From Dokdonia sp. Hel_I_53 (GTDB lineage: Bacteria; Bacteroidota; Bacteroidia; Flavobacteriales; Flavobacteriaceae), in assembly GCF_007827465.1 (NCBI RefSeq), contig NZ_VISL01000001.1, positions 1,102,501 to 1,166,500 on the forward strand: a stretch of DNA of 64,000 bases, given 5' to 3'. The notes below the pieces were generated by a model. The model saw nothing but the letters and a program-made list of their open reading frames with translations, had not been told where the DNA came from and ran no database searches. Shown in pieces: positions 53,120-60,607 of the stretch (positions are counted from its first letter, which is position 1; each line of letters opens with the position of its first letter). Made by a program: the position numbers and the translations under genes.

Positions 53120-53961
53120 GCTAACCTTACCTTGACATTAAGCTTTTTAAGCAATTCACTTGCTACTTGATTTGTATAAGATTTCTTTCTATACTTTGTG
53201 ATAGGCTGTATTCCTATAATCGTATTAGTAATAAAAAGCTCATCTGCTTTTTGAAGCTCAAATGGTGAAATACTTTCTTCTACCAAAGTATAGTCAGGTA
53301 AAAGGTTAATGATTGCAATGATCTGTTTTCTAATAATTCCTCGTAGACATCCGTCAGATAGTGGCGGTGTTTTAATTATATTTCCTTTTACCAGAAACAG
53401 ATTTCCTTGTAATGCCTCTGTTATATTTTTATGATTGTTAACCAATAAGCAATTAGCATAACCATTTTCTTTTGCCCAAATACTTCCTGTAACGTGTATG
53501 AGTTTGTTTGTTGTTTTTAATGTTGACAACAGATCTGCGTTTATGTAATGATCTTTATAAAGCTCTACTTCATATGGCTCATCACTAATGGTATAAAATG
53601 GGCTTTTATGCGCTTTTGCGAAAGCAAAAAAACCTACACCATTCTCTTCTGGCATATAAGTACCTCCCCCTTTACGATACACAGTAATTCTTAAACGACA
53701 CGATTTATCTTTAAAGCCCGAAGCCTCAAGCGTTTTTTTTAACTCATCTTCTAAATATTCTGGAGTAAACTCCATAGGAATCTCCATGCGAAGAATGCGC
53801 ATAGCAGCCATTAATCTAAAATAATGATCCTCCCAAAATAATAGTTTACTATTTACCGCCTTAATGGTTTCAAAAACACCATCACCGTATAAAAATCCTC
53901 TATTATAGGGTTCTAAGCTTACATCTGTCTCGTCACTTAATGTTCCGTTATTGTTTACCAT
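53116..53961 (-). CDS. pabC: Class IV aminotransferase, probable aminodeoxychorismate lyase
   Basis: A 281-residue PLP enzyme of the branched-chain aminotransferase / ADC lyase fold. Motifs are YNRGFLYGDGVFETIKAVN, the PLP-Lys region LKTTNKLIHVTGSIWAKENGYANCLLVNNHKNITEALQGNLFLV, and LPDYTLVEESISPFELQKADELFITNTIIGIQPI. ADC lyase (folate) is the best fit; D-amino-acid or branched-chain aminotransferase is possible. The ATG is directly preceded by the T run of a terminator (see 53962-53988). A two-mismatch palindrome (53612-53625) encodes AFAKA. Confidence 0.82.
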   Translation of the reverse strand: MVNNNGTLSDETDVSLEPYNRGFLYGDGVFETIKAVNSKLLFWEDHYFRLMAAMRILRMEIPMEFTPEYLEDELKKTLEASGFKDKSCRLRITVYRKGGGTYMPEENGVGFFAFAKAHKSPFYTISDEPYEVELYKDHYINADLLSTLKTTNKLIHVTGSIWAKENGYANCLLVNNHKNITEALQGNLFLVKGNIIKTPPLSDGCLRGIIRKQIIAIINLLPDYTLVEESISPFELQKADELFITNTIIGIQPITKYRKKSYTNQVASELLKKLNVKVRLA

Positions 53962-53988
53962 AAAAAAACCGCCCTTTTTTTGGGCGGT
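53962..53988 (-). terminator. Terminator overlapping pabC promoter and start
   Basis: On the minus strand ACCGCCC-A7-GGGCGGT then T7, the T run touching the pabC ATG. It ends the transcript of the START-domain gene (stop 54014). Confidence 0.85.
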
Positions 53989-53989
53989 G

Positions 53990-53997
53990 CAAAGATA
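53990..53997 (-). promoter_or_regulatory. -7 box of pabC
   Basis: TATCTTTG on the minus strand followed by CACCGCCC, the left arm of the terminator. Transcription would start inside the hairpin stem. The -33 match is weak (CTG at about 21 bases). Confidence 0.55.
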
Positions 53998-54013
53998 TGT
54001 ATATTAGAATATT

Positions 54014-54400
54014 TTAGACAGAACCTATGACCTGCTTAAGTTCTGATATTTGATTTTCCCAAAACATTTTTCCTTCATCTACCTCATCTTCTTCTGCAAA
54101 GTCTGTAATAATAAGGGATACGTCTTTAGTGATCTCATCTACTTGTATACGCAATTCGAAAAAATAATCCTCTCCCTCATCGTCTAACCATTGGAATCTG
54201 ATACGTTCTCCACTTCTCTTTGTAAGAAGTTTTGCTTTTTCTTCACTACCATCCCAAATAAATGTATAAAATTCTCCTCTAGAGTTTACATTATCTGCAA
54301 ACCACTCGCTCATACCTGATGGAGTCGCCATATATTGATATAAAAGAGATGGAGACGCATGTACTACAAACTCTATCTCGTATTTTTGTTTACTACTCAT
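54014..54400 (-). CDS. START-like (SRPBCC/AHSA1) domain protein
   Basis: A 128-residue single-domain helix-grip protein (YEIEFVVHASPSLLYQYMATPSGMSEWFADNVNSRGEFYTFIWDGSEEKAKLLTKRSGERIRFQW). It matches the START-like/AHSA1 fold: long beta sheet around a C-terminal helix (MFWENQISELKQVIGSV). Ligand unknown. It is monocistronic, with its terminator fused to the pabC promoter. Confidence 0.88.
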   Translation of the reverse strand: MSSKQKYEIEFVVHASPSLLYQYMATPSGMSEWFADNVNSRGEFYTFIWDGSEEKAKLLTKRSGERIRFQWLDDEGEDYFFELRIQVDEITKDVSLIITDFAEEDEVDEGKMFWENQISELKQVIGSV

Positions 54401-54481
54401 ATAATTTTTATTGTTAGGGCAATATATTGAAAGATATGTCTACAGCAAAAGAAATGATTTGTTTTTATTTATTATAATCAT

Positions 54482-54512
54482 TTTGCACAACGGTTTTAAT
54501 ATTTTATATTTG
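54482..54512 (+). promoter_or_regulatory. tRNA-Met promoter
   Basis: TTTG (54482-54485), exactly 19 bases, TATATTTG (54505-54512), then GCACCCGCTTA: a perfect consensus and identical over 18 bases to rRNA promoter P1. Confidence 0.85.
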
Positions 54513-54561
54513 CACCCGCTTAAGGAAATATTTATTCTGTTAAGTGTTTCATGAAAAGTAT

Positions 54562-54635
54562 GGCGAGGTAGCTCAGTTGGTTAGAGCGTCGGATTCATAA
54601 CCCGGAGGTCGGGGGATCGTGCCCCCCTCTCGCTA
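54562..54635 (+). tRNA. tRNA-Met (anticodon CAT), atypical T-loop
   Basis: A 74-nt cloverleaf: acceptor GGCGAGG/TCTCGCT with G-T pairs at both ends, discriminator A, anticodon loop TTCATAA. The T-loop is ATCGTGC instead of TTCRANN, so positions 54 and 58 are A and T rather than T and A. The anticodon stem has an A31-C39 mismatch (TCGGA/CCCGG). The first pair is a G-T wobble, not the full C1-A72 mismatch of initiator tRNA, so elongator Met is most likely. A lysidine-modified tRNA-Ile (k2CAT) is the alternative. Confidence 0.88.
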
Positions 54636-54639
54636 CAAA

Positions 54640-54676
54640 AAAAGGTCAATACATATTTGTATTGACCTTTTTATTT
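54640..54676 (+). terminator. Terminator of tRNA-Met
   Basis: AAAAGGTCAATAC and GTATTGACCTTTTT form a 13-bp stem with a short loop and T run, a few bases past the tRNA 3' end. Confidence 0.9.
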
Positions 54677-54718
54677 TACATCTGCTTCAAAAAAGAGTCC
54701 CCTTTTTGAAAAAATAAA

Positions 54719-55156
54719 TCACTTCAATGACTTACCAGCAGCTTCCCAAGCGGTAACACCACCTTCTAAATCAATTATTTGTTTGAACCCTGCGTCTTTG
54801 AGTTGCTGAGCACAAAAGGCACTGCGACCTCCCTTTGCACAGTATACATATACGGGCAATTCTTTATCTAATGTTTCAACTTGCTTATCCCAATCAGGGT
54901 TTTTCATTTCAAAATGTCTAGCTCCTTCTATGTGCCCACGCTGCCACTCGCTTTCTGTGCGAACATCAATTAACTGTATGTTATCACCCTCTATGGCGCT
55001 AGCAAAAGACTGGACGCCCACTAGTTCAACATTAGAGGTTTGAGCCTTTTGCGCACTAGATGCTTCAGCCATTTTTTGAGTTTTTGAAATAGACTCTTGA
55101 CAAGAGCTCAATGAAAACGCTATGATGGTAGCAACTACTAATTTAAATACTTTCAT
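54719..55156 (-). CDS. Rhodanese-domain lipoprotein
   Basis: A 145-residue sulfurtransferase from ATG 55156 (MKVFKLVVATIIAFSLSSCQES); lipobox LSSC, so anchored on the outside of the inner or on the outer membrane. The rhodanese domain has IQLIDVRTESEWQRGHIEGARH and the active-site loop VYCAKGGRSAFCAQQ with the catalytic Cys. It ends DLEGGVTAWEAAGKSLK. The longer frame from 55165 overlaps the next gene. It is downstream of the cytoplasmic rhodanese, spacing one base, so they are coupled. Confidence 0.9.
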   Translation of the reverse strand: MKVFKLVVATIIAFSLSSCQESISKTQKMAEASSAQKAQTSNVELVGVQSFASAIEGDNIQLIDVRTESEWQRGHIEGARHFEMKNPDWDKQVETLDKELPVYVYCAKGGRSAFCAQQLKDAGFKQIIDLEGGVTAWEAAGKSLK

Positions 55157-55157
55157 A

Positions 55158-55463
55158 TTATGCATTTTTTTCCCATTCCATATACCCGCCTAAAAGATTG
55201 TAGGTATTTTCAAAGCCCTCTTGCTCCATAAGCATACATGCTTGTACGCTACGTTTACCAGAACGACAATAGACGTAGATATTCTTAGACTTTTCTAGTG
55301 ACTTTATACCGTCAAGAAACTCTTGCCCTCCATAAATATCTATTTGCTGCGCATTCTCTATCATGCCTTCTTCTATCTCCTCATCTGTGCGCACATCCAC
55401 AATAATTGCATTTGGATCGTTTGCAACTTTTTCTTTCCACTCGTTTACTGTTAAATCTACCAT
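55158..55463 (-). CDS. Single-domain cytoplasmic rhodanese
   Basis: A 101-residue protein from ATG 55463 (MVDLTVNEWKEKVANDPNAIIVDVRTDEEIEEGMIENAQQIDIYGG). The active loop is VYCRSGKRSVQACMLMEQEGF, with the catalytic Cys, and the C-terminus is YNLLGGYMEWEKNA. GlpE/PspE-like thiosulfate or persulfide sulfurtransferase. The longer frame from 55493 adds ten residues with no family support. It lies in the sulfur cluster 54719-58167. Confidence 0.93.
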   Translation of the reverse strand: MVDLTVNEWKEKVANDPNAIIVDVRTDEEIEEGMIENAQQIDIYGGQEFLDGIKSLEKSKNIYVYCRSGKRSVQACMLMEQEGFENTYNLLGGYMEWEKNA

Positions 55464-55534
55464 AATGTGTTTGCTAAGAGAAAAGATATTCAAAATTGAT
55501 ATTACCTCCTCTCATTGATTATTTTAAATATGTA

Positions 55535-56923
55535 CTATGTTAATATTAATTTTGAATCTGCTACTTTTTTAATAGCCCCATACCCACCTAAAACATTCAC
55601 TACTTTGTGGATTCCGTAAGATTTTGCTATAGAGGCATAAATTAATGATCTATAACCGCCTGCACAATGGATATGATATTCTTTATTACTAGTTAAATCA
55701 TTTATATTAAAATGTATATTACTAAGGGCAAAATGAGGAACCTTTTCTATATGGCTTGTGTTATACTCACCTAGTTTACGAACATCTACAGGGTGCTTAA
55801 TATCTTTATTTATCAAACCTTCAACAAATGCCTGCGCTGTAATCTCCTGTATTTGCTCTATAGGTTTACCAGCAGCTTCCCAGGCGGCAAAACCACCTTC
55901 TAAATATCCAAGACTATTATCATATCCTACTCTAGCAAGTCGAGTTACGACTTCTTCTTCTTCACCCTCTGCTGCGATAAAAATTATTTTTTGGTGAATG
56001 TCTTTTACGAGTGATCCTACCCATGGTGCAAACTGCCCCTTTAATCCAATAAACCAAGATTGAGGAATGTACGCTTTCGCGAAAGCGGATACATCTCTTG
56101 TATCTAAAACTAGCACATCTTCTTTCTTAGAAAGCATTTCAAAATCAGTTACTGACAAAGGCGTTGTGCCCTTTTCTATAATAGATTGAAAACTCTTATT
56201 TTCTTTTTTATTCATCGCCACATTCAAAGGAAAATATGCTGGTGGCGTGGCAAGTCCATTTGTAAGCTCCTTAATAAATGCTTCTTTAGAAAGCTTAAAT
56301 GCATAATTTGTAGCTTTTTGGTTTGCCAATGTATCGCTAGTATCGCTACTCATATTTTTACCACAAGCAGAACCAGCCCCATGTGCAGGATAAATTATAA
56401 GATCATCTGGTAATGGTGCGATACGATTATGTAGGGAATCATAGAGATGACCTGCAAGATCTTCTGTTGTTAAATCTGATTTTGCAGCAAGATCTGGCCT
56501 ACCCACGTCCCCTATAAATAATGTGTCTCCTGTAAAAAGAGCCTCTGCTTTCCCGAATGAATCTTTGAGTAAGAAACAAGTAGATTCCATTGTATGGCCT
56601 GGAGTATGTATAGTAGTTAATGTCAAATCTCCCACGGGAAACACTTCATTATCTAATGCACTATGAAAATTGTAACCTGCTTGTGCGGTGGGGCCCAAAA
56701 TCACGGTGGCGCCGGTAGCCTTTGCTAGATCTACTTGACCACTCACAAAATCTGCATGAAAATGAGTTAGAAAAATATACTTTATTTTACTATGATGCTC
56801 TCGTGCTAGTTCAATATACGGTTGTATTTCTCTTAAAGGATCTACAATAGCCGCTTCTCCATTTGAACTCAAAAAATAAGCTCCTTGAGCCAAGCATTTT
56901 GTATATAATTGTTGTAAAATCAT
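55535..56923 (-). CDS. Persulfide dioxygenase-like MBL protein with two rhodanese domains
   Basis: 462 residues from ATG 56923; the longer frame uses TTG 56929. The metallo-beta-lactamase domain (1-230) has THFHADFVSG, HTPGHTMEST, FTGDTLFIGDVGRPDL and PAHGAGSACGKN, the ETHE1-type non-heme iron site for oxidising glutathione persulfide. Two rhodanese domains follow. The first (about 260-355) has no Cys at the active loop (FIAAEGEEEEV) and so cannot carry sulfur. The second has HCAGGYRSLIYA with Cys. Palindrome 56073-56086 encodes AFAKA. It probably works with the neighbouring rhodaneses in sulfide/persulfide removal. Confidence 0.93.
   Translation of the reverse strand: MILQQLYTKCLAQGAYFLSSNGEAAIVDPLREIQPYIELAREHHSKIKYIFLTHFHADFVSGQVDLAKATGATVILGPTAQAGYNFHSALDNEVFPVGDLTLTTIHTPGHTMESTCFLLKDSFGKAEALFTGDTLFIGDVGRPDLAAKSDLTTEDLAGHLYDSLHNRIAPLPDDLIIYPAHGAGSACGKNMSSDTSDTLANQKATNYAFKLSKEAFIKELTNGLATPPAYFPLNVAMNKKENKSFQSIIEKGTTPLSVTDFEMLSKKEDVLVLDTRDVSAFAKAYIPQSWFIGLKGQFAPWVGSLVKDIHQKIIFIAAEGEEEEVVTRLARVGYDNSLGYLEGGFAAWEAAGKPIEQIQEITAQAFVEGLINKDIKHPVDVRKLGEYNTSHIEKVPHFALSNIHFNINDLTSNKEYHIHCAGGYRSLIYASIAKSYGIHKVVNVLGGYGAIKKVADSKLILT
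56073..56086. repeat. Iterated palindrome copy, coding
   Basis: Exact GCTTTCGCGAAAGC in the MBL-rhodanese gene, read as AFAKA. Confidence 0.9.
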
Positions 56924-56973
56924 TCTCAAATCTTAGAGAACAAATTTACAAATAATATAGTTTTATGAACACA

Positions 56974-56999
56974 AAAAAGAGGGCTACTAGCCCTCTATC
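56974..56999 (-). terminator. Terminator of the two thioredoxin-fold genes
   Basis: On the minus strand AGAGGGCTA-G-TAGCCCTCT followed by T6, 27 bases after the stop at 57026. Confidence 0.88.
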
Positions 57000-57025
57000 A
57001 TACCTATATTATACTATATGTTTAT

Positions 57026-57652
57026 TTAAGCTTTTATAGAACAACCTATAGCTTTTGTTTCTGTAACTTTTATATCTTTTCCTTCAAGCAAAGCATTCAC
57101 GGCATTTTCAACAAATTTCTCTTCTACGAGATCTTCGTTTCGGCTATTATCATCAATGGCTCCAATGTATTTTACTATTGGATTTCCAGTATTATTCTTT
57201 TCTAAAATGTAAACATGAGGTGTTTTTGTAGCTCCATACTTGGGATATACTTTCTGACCATCGTCAAATAAGTAAGGAAACGTAAATCCTTTCTCTTGAG
57301 CTCTGAGCTGCATAGACTTATAGCTATCACCTGGTTTTGAAATAGGATTATTGGGGTTTATTGCTATTACAGGATATCCTTTTGATTTATATTTTTTGTC
57401 TAGTGCTATAATGCGATCTTCATTTGCAATTGAAAAAGGACATGTATTACAGGTAAATATCAGAATGAAACCTTTTGCACTCTTAAAATCCTTTAAAGAA
57501 ACCATCTCTCCATCAACATTTCGGAGGTAAAAGTCTGAAGCTTCATCACCTATAGTATAGCCACTGGTTTCAGTGATTTTTACAGCATTGACTCCAAAGG
57601 CAGACACCACCACAAGTAATGCTAATAATGTTAATATTTTAAAGGTTCTCAT
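57026..57652 (-). CDS. Secreted thioredoxin-family (peroxiredoxin-like) protein
   Basis: A 208-residue protein with signal peptide (MRTFKILTLLALLVVVSAFGVNA). The thioredoxin/AhpC-like fold has FTCNTCPFSIANEDRIIAL, a CxxC-type pair, and VIAINPNNPISKPGDSYKSMQLRAQEKGFTFPYLFDDGQKVYPKYGATKTPHVYIL, characteristic of the PRX family 1 group of bacterial redoxins. It overlaps the TlpA-like gene by four bases. It probably reduces or handles thiols in the periplasm within the sulfur cluster. Confidence 0.88.
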   Translation of the reverse strand: MRTFKILTLLALLVVVSAFGVNAVKITETSGYTIGDEASDFYLRNVDGEMVSLKDFKSAKGFILIFTCNTCPFSIANEDRIIALDKKYKSKGYPVIAINPNNPISKPGDSYKSMQLRAQEKGFTFPYLFDDGQKVYPKYGATKTPHVYILEKNNTGNPIVKYIGAIDDNSRNEDLVEEKFVENAVNALLEGKDIKVTETKAIGCSIKA

Positions 57653-58167
57653 AATATTGTATTCAGATGGGGTTTAATTCTTTTTTCTAAAGCTATATAA
57701 TCAAATGATCTTTCATAAAAATCTCTTTTCTTATCGCTTACAATTAATGTAGCAGGTATAGCGCCACTCCAATTATCACTCACTCTAGGAATCCAATCAT
57801 TGGCTTTATCGTCATTCAAAAAAACAACCTCAGATTTTAATTCCCGCTTTCTTATAAACTTTTTAAGATCATCCAACTGTTCTGGAAAATCTAAACTTAC
57901 AAGTATCACAGAAAGATCTTTGTCATTATAGGTAGCTTGTATTTTCTCAAAAGCAGACAACTCCTTAACACATGGCTTACACCATGTTGCCCAAAAGTTA
58001 ATTACTAATGTTTTTGAAGAATGAGTATCAATATATCTTTGCAATTCATTGAAATCTAATGTCAATAATTCACCAGACTTTTTAAAAGCACTACCTGTAT
58101 TTTTTTCTGCTTTTCCTTGGCAAGAAAATAGGATAACACTTATTATTAATACTTTAATAGACTTCAT
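57649..58167 (-). CDS. TlpA-like thioredoxin lipoprotein
   Basis: A 172-residue protein with lipobox VILFSC (Cys16). The thioredoxin fold has VINFWATWCKPCVKELSAFEKIQATY with active CKPC, and AIPATLIVSDKKR with the cis-Pro. It resembles TlpA/ResA disulfide reductases anchored at the periplasmic face. It is the first gene of a two-gene unit that ends at the terminator near 56980. Confidence 0.9.
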   Translation of the reverse strand: MKSIKVLIISVILFSCQGKAEKNTGSAFKKSGELLTLDFNELQRYIDTHSSKTLVINFWATWCKPCVKELSAFEKIQATYNDKDLSVILVSLDFPEQLDDLKKFIRKRELKSEVVFLNDDKANDWIPRVSDNWSGAIPATLIVSDKKRDFYERSFDYIALEKRIKPHLNTIL

Positions 58168-58409
58168 CTAGGTAAAAATATCTTTACAAGACATTATTCT
58201 ATTTTTAATTAACATACTTTGACAGTTTTATGTTAACGTTATTGCTTCATTTATTTAACACTATTGATAGATTACACATTATGTTTGTGCTTGATAATTC
58301 TCAGATTAATTATTCAAATGAGTAAGATTTAAAATATTTAATAGCTTACTTTAACACATATGAATATGCAATTTTTCTGTCAACCTTTTTTTATTAAATC
58401 ATTGGTACT

Positions 58410-58417
58410 TATCTTTG
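58410..58417 (+). promoter_or_regulatory. -7 box of the trp operon
   Basis: TATCTTTG, 12 bases before the leader-peptide ATG. The -33 region is T-rich (CTTTTT) without an exact TTG. The 58168-58409 region upstream is otherwise without recognisable features. Confidence 0.65.
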
Positions 58418-58428
58418 GATCATAATTT

Positions 58429-58485
58429 ATGAAAAACAATACAGTACATACTTGGTGGTGGATTACACAACAATCGTTGTCGTAA
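58429..58485 (+). CDS. trpL: trp leader peptide (MKNNTVHTWWWITQQSLS)
   Basis: An 18-codon ORF with three consecutive Trp codons (58453-58461), directly upstream of a terminator and trpE. Its stop (58483-58485) lies inside a 9-base segment (58478-58486) that can pair with 58521-58529 of the terminator. This is the classical attenuation layout. A ribosome stalled at TGG codons leaves 58478-58486 free, so the terminator is disrupted; a ribosome finishing the peptide covers it and termination follows. Translation starts without a Shine-Dalgarno site. Confidence 0.88.
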   Translation: MKNNTVHTWWWITQQSLS

Positions 58486-58540
58486 GCGCGCACCTATGTA
58501 ATTAATCATATACAGCCTGTCTTACGACAGGCTTTTTTTA
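58478..58540 (+). promoter_or_regulatory. trp attenuator: antiterminator and terminator
   Basis: Terminator AGCCTGTC-TTAC-GACAGGCT (58514-58533) plus T7. Antiterminator: TGTCGTAAG (58478-58486) pairs with CTTACGACA (58521-58529), which includes half of the terminator's right arm. The two structures exclude each other. Confidence 0.88.
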
Positions 58541-58573
58541 TGCCTATAACAAACTATCTTTAAGCAGTATAAA

Positions 58574-59971
58574 ATGATCTATAGTTTAAAAACATACTCT
58601 AAACGACTCCTCGCAGACACGATAACTCCTGTATCTGTTTACCTACGTCTACGAGATCGCTTTCCCAACAGCTTATTATTAGAAAGTAGCGATTACCATG
58701 CAAATGATAATAGTTTTAGCTACGTATGTTGTAATCCCATTGCATCTATAAAAGTTCAACATCAAGAAATCATTCAAGAGTTTCCTGATGGTAAAAAGAT
58801 AGTGCGCCAGATAAACGATACTACAGATGTGGTAGAGGTTTTAGACGCTTTCGCGAAAGCGTTCTCCACCCATAAAACTGATCTAAAATTTATAAATAAT
58901 GGACTGTTTGGGTATATGTCTTATGATGCCGTTCAATTTTTTGAAGACATATCTATTTCTAAGAAAGAAGGTGACTTAGATGTACCCGAGATGTACTATG
59001 CAGTGTATCAAAATATCATTGCTATAAATCACTTCACAAATGAAGCGCACATATTTTGTCATACCACAACAGATGAAAACAATATTGCAGATATTGAGCA
59101 ATTACTCAAATCAAAGAATTTTGCAGAGTATAACTTTAATCGTAAAAATGATTTAGAAAGCAACATCTCAGATGAAGATTATAAAGCATTAGTAGATACC
59201 TGTAAAAAACATTGCCAGCGAGGAGATGTATTTCAAATTGTTCCGAGTAAGCGATTTTCTCAAGAATTTACGGGTGATGAGTTTAATGTTTACAGAGCCT
59301 TACGAAGCGTTAATCCTTCTCCCTATTTATTCTATTTTGATTATGGTAGCTATAAAATTTTTGGCTCATCTCCAGAAGCACAAATTATTGTACAAGATCG
59401 TAAAGCTGAGATTCACCCTATTGCCGGAACATTTAAACGTACTGGAAATGATGAACAAGACGCATTACTTGCAAAGCAATTAGCGCTAGACAAAAAAGAA
59501 AATGCAGAGCACGTAATGTTAGTAGACCTTGCAAGAAATGACCTTTCTAGAAATGGCCGAGACGTGACAGTAGAAACCTACCGTGAAGTGCAATTTTTCT
59601 CCCATGTGATTCATTTAGTGAGTAAAGTAACAGGATTATTGCATCCAGAAAGTAAAACACTACAAGTTGTTGCAGACACGTTTCCTGCAGGTACATTAAG
59701 TGGGGCTCCTAAGCACAAAGCCATGCAACTCTTAGAAAAATATGAAAATACCAACCGAACTTTTTATGGAGGTGCCATTGGTTTTATGGACTTTAATGGA
59801 AACTTTAATCATGCCATCATTATTCGCTCTTTTTTGAGTAAAAATCATACGTTACACTGGCAAGCTGGGGCAGGAGTAGTTTCAGAAAGTGATCCCGAAA
59901 AAGAACTTCAAGAAGTTTATAATAAATTAGGAGCGCTCAATAAAGCACTGGATATCGCAGAAAACATTTAA
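58574..59971 (+). CDS. trpE: Anthranilate synthase component I
   Basis: Makes anthranilate from chorismate with ammonia supplied by TrpG. It has 465 residues. The tryptophan-feedback motif LLLESSDYH is near residue 35. The chorismate-binding domain has QRGDVFQIVPSKRF, IFGSSPEAQI, HPIAGTFKRTG, AEHVMLVDLARNDLSR, SHVIHLVSKVTG and FPAGTLSGAPKHKAMQLLE. Both attenuation and feedback inhibition are thus predicted. Palindrome 58847-58860 encodes AFAKA. It is the first structural gene of the operon. Confidence 0.97.
   Translation: MIYSLKTYSKRLLADTITPVSVYLRLRDRFPNSLLLESSDYHANDNSFSYVCCNPIASIKVQHQEIIQEFPDGKKIVRQINDTTDVVEVLDAFAKAFSTHKTDLKFINNGLFGYMSYDAVQFFEDISISKKEGDLDVPEMYYAVYQNIIAINHFTNEAHIFCHTTTDENNIADIEQLLKSKNFAEYNFNRKNDLESNISDEDYKALVDTCKKHCQRGDVFQIVPSKRFSQEFTGDEFNVYRALRSVNPSPYLFYFDYGSYKIFGSSPEAQIIVQDRKAEIHPIAGTFKRTGNDEQDALLAKQLALDKKENAEHVMLVDLARNDLSRNGRDVTVETYREVQFFSHVIHLVSKVTGLLHPESKTLQVVADTFPAGTLSGAPKHKAMQLLEKYENTNRTFYGGAIGFMDFNGNFNHAIIIRSFLSKNHTLHWQAGAGVVSESDPEKELQEVYNKLGALNKALDIAENI
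58847..58860. repeat. Iterated palindrome copy, coding
   Basis: Exact GCTTTCGCGAAAGC in trpE, read as AFAKA. Confidence 0.9.
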
Positions 59972-60026
59972 ATAAAAAAAGACGTAGCACTATTAATTAC
60001 AAAATACGTCGTATCAAAAATAGAAA

Positions 60027-60596
60027 ATGAAAAAAATACTCGTTATAGATAACTATGATAGCTTTGTATATAATCTTGTACATTACCTTGAAGAGTTGGA
60101 TTGCATTGTGACTGTAAAACGTAACAATAAATTCCACATAGAAGACTGCGAGCACTATGACAAAATATTGCTGTCACCAGGGCCTGGAATTCCAGATGAA
60201 GCTGGTCTATTGAAAGATGTCATAAAAACATACGCTGGTAAAAAACCTATTCTTGGAGTATGTCTAGGGCAGCAGGCGATAGGAGAAGTTTTTGGAGGTT
60301 CACTTGTTAATCTTGAAAATGTTTTTCATGGAGTGGCAACAAAAGTTAATATATGCCATTCAGACACGGTACTTTTTAAAGATCTTGGCTCACAAATTGA
60401 AGTGGGTAGATATCATTCTTGGGTAGTTTCTGCTCAAGATTTTCCTAGCGTTTTAGAAGTGACCGCAGTAGATGAGAATAATCAAATTATGGCATTACGC
60501 CATAGAGAATATGATATAAGTGCAGTACAATTTCACCCAGAATCTGTACTCACTCCAGATGGTAAAAAGATGATTAAAAATTGGGTAACTCACTAA
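60027..60596 (+). CDS. trpG: Anthranilate synthase component II (glutamine amidotransferase)
   Basis: A class I glutamine amidotransferase giving ammonia to TrpE. It has 189 residues, a free-standing subunit. Motifs are IDNYDSFVYNLVHYLEEL, LSPGPGIPDEAG, the nucleophile LGVCLGQQAIGEVFGG, and QFHPESVLTPDG with the His/Glu of the triad. It is not fused to trpD. PabA-like dual use in folate synthesis is possible, since an aminodeoxychorismate lyase-like gene lies at 53116. Confidence 0.96.
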   Translation: MKKILVIDNYDSFVYNLVHYLEELDCIVTVKRNNKFHIEDCEHYDKILLSPGPGIPDEAGLLKDVIKTYAGKKPILGVCLGQQAIGEVFGGSLVNLENVFHGVATKVNICHSDTVLFKDLGSQIEVGRYHSWVVSAQDFPSVLEVTAVDENNQIMALRHREYDISAVQFHPESVLTPDGKKMIKNWVTH

Positions 60597-60607
60597 AACT
60601 TTTATTT

